A DNA stretch of 64,000 nt from Canis aureus. Taxonomy: Eukaryota > Chordata > Mammalia > Carnivora > Canidae. Made by a program: the position numbers and the translations under genes. Shown here in pieces: positions 20,167 to 32,126 of the stretch. The notes beneath the pieces are model-generated. The model was not told where the DNA came from. It searched no databases and was given only the letters and a program-made list of their open reading frames with translations. The stretch is taken from assembly GCF_053574225.1 (NCBI RefSeq), contig NC_135622.1, positions 28,374,052 through 28,438,051 of the forward strand. Direction: 5' to 3'. Position 1 is the first letter of the stretch, and each line of letters starts with the position of its first letter.

Positions 20167-20353
20167 TTAAAAAAATTTTTTTTAAGATTTTATTTATTTA
20201 TCATGAGAGACAGAGAGAGAGAGAGGCAGAGACACAGGCAGAGGGAGAAGCAGGCTCCATGCAGGGAGCCTGACGTGGGACTCCATCCCGGGTCTCCAGG
20301 ATCACGACCTGAGCTGCAGGTGGCGCTAAACCGCTGCGCCACCGGGGCTGCCC
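20167..20353 (-). repeat. SINEC element
   Basis: Minus-orientation SINE with target duplication aaagagaactacttt at 20152-20166 and 20354-20368. Confidence 0.94.
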
Positions 20354-20369
20354 AAAGAGAACTACTTTA

Positions 20370-20940
20370 TTATCAAATGTAAGTAACGTCCAGAGGAAGA
20401 ATGTAGTCTTGGATTAATATAGTTATAACGTAAAATAGGATTGATTTATAGTCACGAGGCTCTCTCTGCCTTATCAGTCACCCTAGTCACTTATTCAACT
20501 AGTAATTACTGAGGGTCAGGTCCAGAGTTTGAGTTGAGGCTCATGTGTGTATATAAATATGAAGACTGAATAGTTCCTTTTCACAAGAAACTTGTGATTA
20601 TATATAGATATTTTTTATTGTGTCAGATTTATCGTTTACTAGTGCTTCATATAGGCCCCTTATACAACCATCAAAATTCAAAAGCCCTGAGAGATAGGTT
20701 TCTGGAACACTGGCCTATACTCATCAGTAGGTGGCAGTAACAGTTCGAAGATATTTTCTCTAAACTCCTGTGTACAATAACTGTCTTCATAATAAAGAGT
20801 TTTCAGCTTCCAACTTCAGTTGATGATGTTATATTTACCTCTAATTTAAATAATTAAAACCTTAATTTAACCAACAAATATTGTGTGCCTCAGTTCTGGA
20901 TGTTGTACATTTGTACAGATTGCCGGTAATGGATTCAGCA
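20370..20940. other. Intergenic, nothing recognised
   Basis: No gene or clear repeat seen. Confidence 0.4.
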
Positions 20941-20956
20941 AGGATTTTACATTATT

Positions 20957-21118
20957 TTTTTAAAGATATTATTTATTTATTCATGAGAGACACACAGAGA
21001 GAGGCAGAGACACAGGGAGAGGAAGAAGCAGGCTCCCTGCAGGAAGCCCGATGTACCTGAGGATCTCACCCTGAGCCATGGGGGCAGAAGCTCAACCATT
21101 GAGCCACCCAGGAGTCCC
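20957..21118 (-). repeat. SINEC element
   Basis: Minus-orientation diverged SINE with target duplication aggattttacattatt at 20941-20956 and 21119-21134. Confidence 0.93.
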
Positions 21119-21450
21119 AGGATTTTACATTATTAAAGTACAAATACTTTTGTCATTTAGGTTTTGTGGCTATACTATTAAAGCCTAGTTTCCAAGGCAG
21201 ATTAGAACTAATCTCATTAACTCCGCAAATTAAGCAGCATTGGTATCTCCTGCATTGAAGGCACTGCATGGATAGGGATAAAAACAATGCAGCATAGTTC
21301 CTGCCATCACTGTGAGGATGTAAAAATGTAAAAAGATGTGTACATGTAAAAAAGCCAATTATACAAGGCAGAACAAGTAAAGCCTTGAAGCATGGATATC
21401 AAGATTGTATGGGGGTAATTTGATTATTTTTTTCAAGAGTCCTTTATCTT

Positions 21451-21619
21451 TAAGATTTTTAAAATTTATTCATGAGAGACACAGAGAGAGAGACAGAGAC
21501 ATAGGCAGAGGGAGAAGCGGGCTCTCCAAGGGGAGCCTGATGTGGGACTTGATCCCAGGCCTCCAGGATCACAACCTGAGCCAAAGGCAGATGCTCAACC
21601 ACTGAACCACACAGGCATC
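21451..21619 (-). repeat. SINEC element
   Basis: Minus-orientation SINE with near-identical flanks caagartcctttatcttt at 21433-21450 and 21620-21637. Confidence 0.93.
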
Positions 21620-21740
21620 CCAAGAATCCTTTATCTTTTAGAGATTTCCTTCATTTGAGTTTGCCCAGAAGCAGTCCCCAAAATAAAGATTTGAGTAGAA
21701 GTAGATCATTTGAGTGATGCAGGAAACACCAATAGGGGCA

Positions 21741-22140
21741 TGTTATGGGCTGAATTTTTCCCCAAAAATTCATATGCTAAAGTCTTAATTCCCAATACCA
21801 ACAGAATGTGACTGTATTTGGAAATGGGGCATTAAAAGAAGTCATTAAGGTAAAAATGAGGTTGTATAGCTGGGCCCTACTCCAGTATGACTGGTATCTT
21901 TATAAGAAGAGATTAGGACATGCACACACACCCATGAATACACACACACCCTATGTGAAGACATGGGGAGAAGACAGTCATCTGAAAGCCAAGGAGAGAG
22001 GTTCAGAAGAAACCAACCCTGCTGACATTTGAACTCTGACACTTTAATGTCAGACTTCTAGCTTCTAGAATCATGAGAAAATAAATTATGTTAGGTTACC
22101 CAGTCTGGTACTTTGTTACGGCAGTCTCGGAAAACTGATT
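21741..22140 (+). mobile_element. MLT1-type solo LTR (ERVL-MaLR)
   Basis: Starts tgttatgggctgaat and runs through aatgtgactgtatttgg, gactggtatctttataag, gaaaccaaccctgctgac and the signal-like gagaaaataaatta to a terminal cccagtctggtactttgtta block, the usual order in MLT1 LTRs. No internal retroviral genes are attached. A small CA-rich patch lies at 21920-21950. Confidence 0.8.
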
Positions 22141-22744
22141 CAGAGAGTAAGCAAATGTGACAGAAAGGGGATACAGATAATAAAGGGGGCATTATCACAT
22201 CGGCTACTCCTGTGGGCAAAAGGAATGTTATTCCATTGAGAAACTTATGAGAAAAGTGTGAAGCCCATGCCTCAGAATCATCTCACACAAGGGAATAAGG
22301 AGCTGAGATATTTATATCTTCATGCCCATTTGTCCTTGGTTAGGGTCTGTCCCTGGGAGGGCACCAATGACACTGGCAGTTCTAGCCTACTGCGAGCAGG
22401 GCACAGTAGTTCTCCCCCACTTTTAAGGAAAGCCTTTAAGCAAAGAGATGAAGAACATGAGAGCTAGAGTCAGGTCAGGCACACTGAAGTGAAAGGACAG
22501 GAGAAATACGGGCAGGACACTGACGCTGATATAACAGCGTAAGTTTGCACAATGTCTGGTATTTGCTTTCAGATAATACCAGAGTGAGAGAAGTGAGGAC
22601 ACAGAAAAAACAAGATTGGCCATGAGTTGATCATTTTCTAAAATTTGGAGATGGGTACATGGGCATTTAAATGACTATCCTGCCTACTTTTGTGTAAGTT
22701 GCACATTTTCCATAATAAAAAATTTGGAGAAAGTACGTTAGAGA
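22141..22744. other. Intergenic, nothing firmly recognised
   Basis: The stretch near 22640-22730 (gagatgggtacatgggcattt... ttccataataaaaa) looks like the 3' end of an old L1 but is too short to assign. Confidence 0.35.
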
Positions 22745-24365
22745 CACCCGCTAGATGAAGCAGTAGGGACCAAATTTATCCTCCCACTTAAAACAACAAT
22801 AAGCAGGCCATATATATGAAACAGCAGTTTTCAAGACACCAGACATCAGGCAATGGACAATGATCTCTAAAGGGGAGGGGAGAAGGAGATGGGTCTTATG
22901 ATTGGTCCAGCTTATTAGCTTGAGAAAGTTTCCAGGCCAAAATATAGGGAGGAGAAACCAAAGCACAGCCTGGCAGATTATCAGAGTTTAGAAGACTAAT
23001 CTGGGATCCAATGTGAGTGACACAGCTAGTTTGTAGGACTGAGTATGGAGAGGAGGAAGCTGTACAAGGGGATCTTGAGATCTGGAGATGGTCTTCCTCA
23101 AATCTTCAGCAAGAACTGATCAGTCTCTACATATGAAAAACCTGCCTGAGGCCAAAAAAAGATTCACCAAAAAGAATAAGAAGGAACAGTACCAGAAGAG
23201 GCTGGGGAAAGGGCCTAGTCTGATCAGCTAACCTAGAAAATTTCATAATTTATAGGGAATTGTCTAGAGTACTCAAAAGTTTTTTGCCCCAATGGTGGAG
23301 ACTAATTAGTCCTAGATAAAGCAAAGCTCTTGAGTCCAATTAACAAATCTTAAGAGCAAGACCCAAAAGGTCAAATAGTTTCCAAGTGACTGTGTCCTAG
23401 AACAGAGCCCAATATATTTATAGGTATATAAAAAAATCTCCAGCACCTTAGAAGGTCAAATCACAATGTCTGTCATCCAATTAAAGATCACCAGGTAGGC
23501 AAAGAATCAGGAAAATATGAGACATTAAGAGGAGAAAATTTTTTTAAAAGACAGAGAAGGAACATCTTACAAAGAAACGAAGAGATAATAACATAAATTT
23601 CATATCAAACAATACAAACAAGAAGACAACGGAGAAACTTTTTAAAAAGTATTGAAAGAAAAAAATCTTTCAATCTAGAAATCAATACTCAGCAGAAATA
23701 TCTTTCAAAAACAAATGAGAAATAGTCATTTTCAGATCTATAAAAGCTTAAGGAATTCTTCATGAGAAGATCAGCTTGAGAAGAAATAACCAGACGATGA
23801 TTCCAGATGGAAGGCTGGATTTACACAAAGGAATAAAGAGTAGTGGAAATGATAACAACATGTAAATATATAAGATATTTTCTTATTGAAATACCATTAA
23901 CGGATATTTTACTATTTAAAGAAACATAATAACACTATTTTTTGGTTTATCACACATGTGAAATAAAAACCATGCAACAATAGTATAAAGCCTAGGAGGG
24001 GAGAAATGGAAGTACATTATTGATTGGCTTTTATACTCTACTTTAAATGATATATCTCCTGAACAGAGACTGTGATAAGTTAAGCACACAGCTATAAATC
24101 TTGAGATAATCGCCAGAAGAACAAAAATTGATGGGAAATAAAATGGATTCATTAAACTATTTGATTATTCCAAAAGAAGACAGAAAAAGAAGATAAAGGC
24201 AATAAAGGATAGGACAAATACGAAACAAAAGGCAAGATGGTTGCCTGAATCCCAACCATATCAATAATTATATCAGATGCCAATGCTCTAATTATCTTAA
24301 TTAAAAGAAAGTGATGTCAGATTGATGTAAAAAATAACTATATCTTGCCTAAATGAAAGTCACCT
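22745..24365 (+). repeat. Old L1 5' region
   Basis: Resembles the 5' part of an old L1 (ccagcaccttagaaggtcaa, aattaaagatcaccagg, aacaagaagacaac, attgaaagaaaaaaatc). It abuts the oppositely oriented L1 that starts near 24370. Confidence 0.65.
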
Positions 24366-24578
24366 TATTATTTAAAAATTTTTTTAATTGATACTCAATG
24401 AATTAACATTAAGAGTATTAGCTTCAAAAGTAGATTTCAGCAATTCATCAGTCTTATATAACACCCAGTGAACATTATATGACCTTCCCTCATTACTGTT
24501 CATCACCCAGTTACCCCGTCCCCCTACTCCTCTCCCCTCCATCAACCCTGTTTATTTTCTATGATTAAGAGTCTCTTA

Positions 24579-24757
24579 GGGATCCCTGAATGGCTCAGCA
24601 GTTTAGCGCCTTTCTTCAGCCCAAGGTGTGATCCTGGGGCCCCAGAATTGAGTCCCACATTGGGTTCCCTGCATGGAGCCTGCTTCTCCCTCTGCCTGTG
24701 TCTCTGCCTCTCTTTCTCTGTGTCTTTCATGAATAAATAAATAAAAATATTTTTAAA
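24579..24757 (+). repeat. SINEC element inside L1
   Basis: Plus-orientation SINE with target duplication aagagtctctta at 24567-24578 and 24758-24769. Confidence 0.95.
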
Positions 24758-25144
24758 AAGAGTCTCTTATGATTTGTCTCCCTCTCTGGTTTCACTCATT
24801 TTATTTTTCCCTCCCTTCTCCTATAATCCTGTTTTGTTTCTTAAAGTCCACATATGAGTGATATCATATAATTCTTTCTCTAACTTATTTTGCTTAGCAT
24901 AATATCCTCTAGTTCCATCCACGTCATTGCAAATGGCAAGCTCTGACTTTTTGATGGCTGAGCCGTATTCCATTGAATATGTATATCATATCTACTTTAT
25001 CTATTCACCTGTCTAGACTCTTTCCATAGTTACTATGGATATTGCTGTTATAAACATTGGATCATTACATTTCTATCTTTGGGATGGATGAATACCCAGT
25101 ACTGCAATTGCTGGGTCATAGGGTAGCTCTTTTTTCAACTTTTT

Positions 25145-25335
25145 ATTTTTTTTTTAATTTTTATTTATTTATGATAGTCACACAGAGAGAGAGAGAGAGA
25201 GAGAGGCAGAGACACAGGCAGAGGGAGAAGCAGGCTCCATGCACCGGGAACCCGACGTGGGATTCGATCCCGGGTCTCCAGGATCGCGCCCTGGCCCAAA
25301 GGCAGGTGCTAAACCACTGAGCCACCCAGGGATCC
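25145..25335 (-). repeat. SINEC_Cf-type SINE inside L1
   Basis: Minus-orientation young SINE with 16-bp target duplication cttttttcaacttttt at 25129-25144 and 25336-25351. Confidence 0.96.
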
Positions 25336-27368
25336 CTTTTTTCAACTTTTTGAGGAACCTCCATTCTGTATTCCAGAGTGGTGGCAGCAGCTTGCATTCC
25401 CACCAAGGGGAGAGGGTTCCCCTTTCTCCACATCCTTGTCAACATCTGTCCTTTCCCGACTTCTTCATTTTAGCCATTCTGACTGCTGTGAGGTGGTAAC
25501 TTATTGTGGTTTTGATTTGGATTTCCCTGATAGCAAGTGATGTTGAGCATTTTTTCATATGTCTGTTGGCCATTTGTATATCTTCTTTAAATAAAAGTCT
25601 GTTCATGTCTTTTACCCATTTCTTGGTTGGATTATTCTTTGGGTGTTGAGTTTGATAAGTTCTTCATTGATTGCCCTTTATCTGATAAGACATTTGCAAG
25701 TATCTTCTCTCATTTTGCCAGTTGTTTTTTGGTTTTGTTGACTCTTTGCTTTGCAAAAGCTTTTTATCTTGATGAAGTCCCAATAGTTCAGTTTTGCCTT
25801 TGTTTCCCTTGCCTTTGGAGGCATGTCTAGCAAGAATTTTTTGTGGCCGAGGTCACAGAGGTTGCTACCTTTGTTCTCCTCTAGGATTTTGATGGGTTTT
25901 TGTCTCCCATTTAGGTCTTTCATCCATTTTCATTGGAATGAAAATGGCCCAGTTTCATTCTTGTGCATGTGGCTGTCCAACTTTTCTAACACCATTTGTT
26001 GAAGAGACTGTCCTTTTTCCATTGGATAGTCTTTCCTGCTTGTCAAAGATTAGTTGCTCATAGAGCAGAAGGTCCATTTATCGGTTCTCTATTCTGTTCC
26101 ATTGATCTATGTGTCAGTTTTTGTACCAGTACCATACTGTCTGGATAATTACAGCTTTCTAATAGAGCTTGAAGTCTGGAATTGTGGTAGCCACCAGCTT
26201 TGGTTTTCGTTTTCAACATTCCTTTGACTATTCGGGGTCTTTTCTGGTTTCATACAAATTTTAGGATTGTTTGTTTCAGCTCTGTGAAAAAAGTTGATGG
26301 CATTTTGATAGGGATTGCATTGAATGTATAGATTGCTCTAGATAGCATAGACATCTTAACAATATTTGTTCTTTCAATCCATGTGCATGGGACATTTTTC
26401 CATTTCTTTGTGTCTTCTTCAATTTCTTTCATGAGTGTTCTATAGTTTTCTGAGTACAGATCCTTCTGGCTTTTTGGTTAGCTTTATTCCTAGGTATCTT
26501 ATGGTTTTGGGTGCAATTGTAAGTGAGATCTACTCCTTAATTTCTCTTTCTTCTATCTCATTGTTAGTGTAGAGAAATGCAACTGATTTCTGTGCATTGG
26601 TTTTGTATTCTGCCATGTTGCTGAATTCCTGTATGAGTTCTAGCAATTTTGGGATGGAGTCTTTTGGGTTTTCCATATAGAATATCATGTCATCTGTGAA
26701 GAGTGAGAGTTTGGCTTCTTAGCCAATTTGAATGCCTTTTATTTCTTTTTGTTGTCTGATTTCTGAGGCTAAGACTTCTAGTACTATGTTGAAGAGTGGT
26801 GAGACTGTACATCCTTGTCATGTTCCTGACATTAGGAGAAAAGCTCTCAGGTTTTCCCCATTAGTTTTCCCCATTGAGGTATGTTTCCTCTATTCCTACA
26901 TTGTGAGGAGTTTTAATCAAGAAACAATGTTATACTTTGTGAAATGCTTCTTCTGCATCTATTTAGAGGATCATATCGTTCTTGTCTTTTCTTTTGTTAA
27001 TGTGGTATATCACACTGATTGATTTGTAGATGTTGAACTACCCTTGCAGCCCAGGAATAAATCCCACTTGGTGGTGGTGGTGAATAATCCTGTTAATGTA
27101 CTGTTGGATCCTATTGGCATGTCTTGGTGAGAAGTTTTGCATCTATGTTCATCAGGGATATTGGTCTGTAATTCTTTTTGGTGAGGCCTCTGTCTGGTTT
27201 TGGGATCAGGGTAATGCTGGCCTCATAGAAAGAGTTTGGAAGTTTTCCTTCCATTTCTATTTTTTTTAAACAGTTTCAGAAGAATAGGTATTAATTCTTC
27301 TTCAAATGTTTGGTAGAATTCCCCTGGGAAGCCATCCAGCCCTGGAATCTTGTTTGTTGGGAGATTTT

Positions 27369-27539
27369 TTAAGAAGATTTTTTATTCATTTATTCATGAG
27401 AGACACACAGAGGGTGAGGCAGAGACATAGGCAGAGGGAGAAGCAGGCTCTGTATAGGGACTCCGATGTGGGACTCGATCCCTGGACTCCAAGATCACGC
27501 CCTGAGCCAAAGGTCAACTGCTGAGCCACCAGGCATCCC
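27369..27539 (-). repeat. SINEC element inside L1
   Basis: Minus-orientation SINE with target duplication tgttgggagatttt at 27355-27368 and 27540-27553. Confidence 0.94.
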
Positions 27540-29027
27540 TGTTGGGAGATTTTCGATGACTGCTTTAATTTTCTTGCTGGTTATGGGTCTGTTTAGGTTT
27601 TCTATTTCTTCCTGTTTCAATTTTATTAGTTTATATGTCTCTAGGAATGCGTCCATTTCTTCCAGATTGCTCATATGCCAACAAATTAGGCGTGTAGTTC
27701 TTACAGTTGTTTGTATTTCTTCAATATTGGTTGTGACCTCTCCTCTTTCATTCATAATTTTATTTATTTGGGCCCTCCTCTTTTCTTTTTGATAAGTCTG
27801 GCCAGGGGTTTATCGAACTTATTAATTCTTTCAAAGAATAAGCTTCTAGTTTTGTCGGTCTGTTCTACTGTTCTTTTGGTTTCTCTTTCATTGATTTCTG
27901 CTCTAAGCTTTATTAATTCCCTTCTCCTGCTGGGTTTAGGCTTTATTTGCTGTTTTTTCTCCAGCTCCTTTAGATGTAAGGTTAGGTGGTGTATTTGAGA
28001 TCTTTCTTGGTTCTTGAGAAAGGCTTGTATTGCTATATACTTCCCTCGTAGGACCACCTTTTCTACTTCCTAAAAGTTTTGAGCAGTTGTGTTTTCATTT
28101 TCATTTGTTCCCATGAATTAAAAAAATTCTTCTTTAATATCCTGGTTGACCCATTCTTTCTTTAATAGGATGCTTTTTAACCTGCATGTATTAGAATTCT
28201 TTTCAAATTTCCTCTTGTAATTGAGTTCAAGTTTCAAAACATTGTGGTCTGAAAATATGAGGGAATGATCCCAATCTTTTGGTATCAGTTAAGGCCTAAT
28301 TTGTGACCCAGTATGTGGTCTATTCTGGAGAATGTTCCTTGTGCACTTGAGAAGAATGTGAATTTTATTTCTTTAGGATGGAATGCTCTGAATATATCTG
28401 TGAAGTCCATCTGGTCAATGTGTCATTCAAAGCCCTTGTTTCCTTGTTGATCTTCTGCTTAGATGTTCTGTTCATTGCAGTGAGTGGGGTGTTAAAATTG
28501 CCTGCTATTATTGTATTATTATCAATGTATTTCTTTAATTCTATGATTAATTGACTTATATAATTGGCTGCTCCCATATTAGGGGCATAAATATTTACAA
28601 TTGTTAGATCTTGTTATTTGATAGACCCTTTAATTATGATATAGTGGCCTTCCTCATCTCTTATTACAGTCTTTGGATTAAAATCTAATTTGTCTGATAT
28701 AAGGATTGCCACCCCAGCCTTCTTTGGATGTCCATTAGCATGATAAATGGTTTTCCAACCCCTCACTTTCAATCTGGAGGTATCTTCAGTCTAAAATGAG
28801 TCTCTTGAAACAGACAGCGTCTCAATGGGTCTTGTTTTTTTATCCAACCTGATATCCTGTGTCTTTCGATTTGGGAATTTAGCCCATTTACATTCAGAGT
28901 AACTACTGACAGATATAAATTTAGTGCCATTGTATTACTTGTAAAGTCACTATTTCTGTGTATTGTCTCTCTTCCTTTCTGGTCTATGTTACTTTTGGGC
29001 TCTCTCTTCACCTAAAGGATCCTCTTT

Positions 29028-29215
29028 TTTTTTTTTTTTTTAAGATTTTATTTATTTATTCATGAGAGACACAGGTAGAGAGAGAGGCAGAGACACAGGT
29101 AGAGGGAGAAGCAGGCTCCATGCAGGGAACCCGACGCGGTACTTGATCCCAGGATCCCAGGATCATACCCTAGGCCGAAGGCAGGCACTAAACCACTGAG
29201 CCACCCAGGGATCCC
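29028..29215 (-). repeat. SINEC element between L1 ORF2 and ORF1
   Basis: Minus-orientation SINE with target duplication aaggatcctcttt at 29015-29027 and 29216-29228. Confidence 0.95.
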
Positions 29216-30261
29216 AAGGATCCTCTTTAATATTTCTTGCAGGGCTAGTTTAGTGATCACAAATTCTTTTAGTTTCTGGAAGCTTTTTATCTCTCCTTCT
29301 ATTTTGAATGACAGCCTTGCTGAATAAAGTACTCTTGGCTGCATGATTTTCTCATTTAGCACTCTGAATATATCATGTCAGTCCTTTCTGGCTGGTCAGG
29401 TCTCTGTGGATAGGTCTGCTGCCAGTCTAATGTTCCTACCTTTGTAGGTTACAGACTTCTTGTCCCTAGTTGTTTTCAGGATATTCTCTTTGTCTCTGAG
29501 ATTTGTTAGCTTCACTATTATAGGTCACAGTGTTGACCTATTTTTATTGATTTTGAGGGGGGGTTCTCTGTGCCTCCTGGACTTGAATGCCTGTTTCCTT
29601 CCCCAGACTAGGGAAGTTCTCAGCTATAATTTGCTCCAATATACCTTCTTCCCCTCTCTCTGTTATCTCTTTTAGGATTCCAATTATTCTAATATTATTT
29701 TGTTTAACGGTGTCACCTATCCTTTATATTCTTCCTTTGTAATCTAATAGTTGTGTATCTTTTTCTCAGCTTCTTTATTCTCCATCATATTGTCTACTAT
29801 ATCACTAATTCTCTCTTCTGCCTCATTTATCCTAGACGTTAGAGCCTCCATTTTTTATTTCATCTCATTAATAGCCTTTTTAATTTTGACTTGATTAGAT
29901 TTTAGTCTTTTGTTTCTCCAGAAAGGGAATCTCTAGTGTCTTCTATGCTTTTTTTCAAACCCAGCTAGTATCTTTATAATTGTTATTTTTAACTCTAGTT
30001 CTGACATCTTATATCCATAGTGATTAGGTCCCTGGCAGTCAGCACTGCCTCTTGTCCTCTTTTTTGAGGTGAATATTTCCATCTTGTCTTTCTTGCAGAA
30101 AGTGCCTGCTTTTCTATTTGTAGAACTGCAGCAATTCTTCTCTTAGATCTCTGGTTGAGTTCACAGGTATTCAGAATGATGTGATAGCTATCTAGAAGGT
30201 GTTCAGAATGATTTGATAGGTACCAGACAAAACTAAAGTCTCCTACCTGGAAGGTACTTTG

Positions 30262-30445
30262 TATTTTATTATTTTTTAAAGATTTTATTTATTTATTTAT
30301 GAGAGATACAGAGAGAAAGGCAGAGACATAGGCAGAGGGAGAAGCAGGCTCCCCGTGGGTAGCCTGATGTGGGACTCAGTCCCAGAACCCCAGGATCACG
30401 ACCTGAGCCAAAGGCAGACACTCAACTAGAGTCACCCAGGTGCCC
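30262..30445 (-). repeat. SINEC element at the L1 5' edge
   Basis: Minus-orientation diverged SINE with imperfect flanks ctggaaggtacttt and ctggaaagcacttt at about 30248-30261 and 30446-30459. Confidence 0.88.
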
Positions 30446-30503
30446 CTGGAAAGCACTTTATTATTATTATTATTATTTAATTATTCTATTTTTAGAATAG
30501 AAG

Positions 30504-30676
30504 TTAAGATTTTATTTATTTATTCATGAGAGACACACAGAAAGAGAGGCAGAGACATAGGCAGAGAGAGAAGCAGGCTCCATGCAGGGAGCCTGATGTG
30601 GGACTGGATCCTGAGACTCCAGAATCACACCCTGGGCCAAAGGCAGATGCTCAACTGCTGAGCCACCCAGGTGTTC
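30504..30676 (-). repeat. SINEC element
   Basis: Minus-orientation SINE next to an (ATT)n patch at 30461-30480. Its head end at 30676 is where the next SINE's target site begins. Confidence 0.88.
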
Positions 30677-30691
30677 CGCAAATTTTTTTAT

Positions 30692-30909
30692 TTTTTATTT
30701 TTTATTTTTTTTATTTTTTTTTATTTATTTTTTTTTTAATTTTTATTTATTCATGATAGGCACACAGTGAGAGAGAGAGGCAGAGACACAGGCAGAGGGA
30801 GAAGCAGGCTCCATGCACCGGGAGCCTGACTGGGATTCGATCCCAGATCTCCAGGATCGCGCCCCGGGCCAAAGGCAGGCGCCAAACCGCTGCGCCACCC
30901 AGGGATCCC
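30692..30909 (-). repeat. SINEC_Cf-type SINE, youngest of the cluster
   Basis: Minus-orientation element with a long T-rich tail and 15-bp target duplication ccgcaaattttttta at 30677-30691 and 30910-30924. Confidence 0.95.
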
Positions 30910-30924
30910 CCGCAAATTTTTTTA

Positions 30925-31095
30925 AAAGAGTTTATTTATTTATTCGTGAGAGACACAGAGAGAGAGGCAGAGACATAGGCAGAGGGAGAAGTAGGCTCCA
31001 TGCAGGAAGCCCACTGTGGGACTCGATCCCGGAACTCTGGGATCACACCCTGAGCCAAAGGCAGATGTTCAACTGGTAAGCCATCCAGACGTCCC
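30925..31095 (-). repeat. SINEC element
   Basis: Minus-orientation SINE ending near gacgtcccatggc. Its tail adjoins the target duplication of the preceding element. Confidence 0.88.
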
Positions 31096-31099
31096 ATGG

Positions 31100-31900
31100 C
31101 ATCAGCAAATTTGAAGATAGATCATTAGAAATATTCTAATGTGATGTACAGGAAGAAAAAGATTTAGAGAACTACAGATTCGTGTGACAAGAAATTATTT
31201 TCTATCTTTGGAGAAATTATGTTAAAAGAACAAATCAGGACTCGTGGAGTTAAGGCAGCAGTCCACATTCCTTTGAACTACTCAGATCATTGTGGCATAA
31301 TGGAATTTTGGTTTTGAAACTCCAATGGGTGGCCTTTTAATTTTAAATTTTACTGGGCAGGGCCTTAGAGCCTGCTTCCAGGGAAAGCACTTGCTCTCTA
31401 GTTCTGATGTTTGTTAGAGTCTAAACATCAGCTCTGCAGGCTTGGCTTCAACAAAATGTGCAAGTCAGAGCATTCTGAGGAATATTCTTTTTAAAAGAAA
31501 GTATTCATTTGAAGCCCTGTGTTCCCTCCTCTGGACTGTTATTAAAGACAGCAAGGCTGTTCTTTGCAAATCCCAGAGTTCAGAAAAGAGCCTTCTTCTC
31601 AGTGAATATTAGTAAGTGGATAAACTGATTATAAACTGACTGATAAACAGTCATAGGACTGTTGTTTAAAAACACTGCCTTGTTTAGAATTTATAACTCT
31701 GCAGTCTCAATAAATCCATTAATTAATTTAATATTCGTATGTCTTAAGAAGTAGGAAGGGTTAATATAGAGAACAATCAAGTTGCTCTTTCAAATATCTA
31801 TATATGGAATCTCATTTTAATAGAACACATTGTACATGAAAATATTCTGAAGTGTAGTGTGGTCTTTGGGTTACAGCTTTTAGAAATAATCATTACATTT
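31100..31900. other. Intergenic, nothing recognised
   Basis: No gene or repeat recognised. Confidence 0.4.
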
Positions 31901-31904
31901 CTTT

Positions 31905-32125
31905 AAAAAGTTTTTGTTTGTTTTAAAGATTTTATTTATTTGAAAGAAAGAGAACATGTGGGGTGGACTGGGGAGTTGGAGAGGAACAGAGGGCGAGGGG
32001 GAGGATCAGCAGACTCTGCACTGAGCTCGGAGCCAAACATGGGGCTTGATCCCAGGACCCTGAGATCATGACATGAGCTGAAACCAAGAGTCCAATGCTT
32101 AAACGAGTGAGCCACCCAGGTGCCC
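31905..32125 (-). repeat. Older carnivore SINE
   Basis: Diverged minus-orientation SINE ending gccacccaggtgcccc, with similar flanks tcattacattt and tcattatattt. Confidence 0.85.
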
Positions 32126-32126
32126 C

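Larger units (their letters stand above)
24370..30245 (-). mobile_element. Long antisense L1 with decayed ORF1 and ORF2, carrying nested SINEs
   Basis: A minus-orientation L1 running from its 3' UTR (24370) to 5' UTR-like sequence (about 30240). ORF2 begins near 28931 with MALNLYLSVVTLNVNGLNS, the endonuclease start, and continues through fragments at 28365-28577, 27764-28057, 27495-27755, 26250-26432 and 25678-25923. Part of the ORF1 C-terminus (SARLSFKIEGEIKSFQ) is at about 29220-29362. Stops and frameshifts break both frames, so it cannot be autonomous. SINEs interrupt it at 24579-24757, 25145-25335, 27369-27539 and 29028-29215. Confidence 0.92.

Noticed and set aside
21741..22140. LTR as evidence of a complete endogenous retrovirus
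   Set aside because: Only a solo MLT1-type LTR is present. No gag, pol or env sequence adjoins it.
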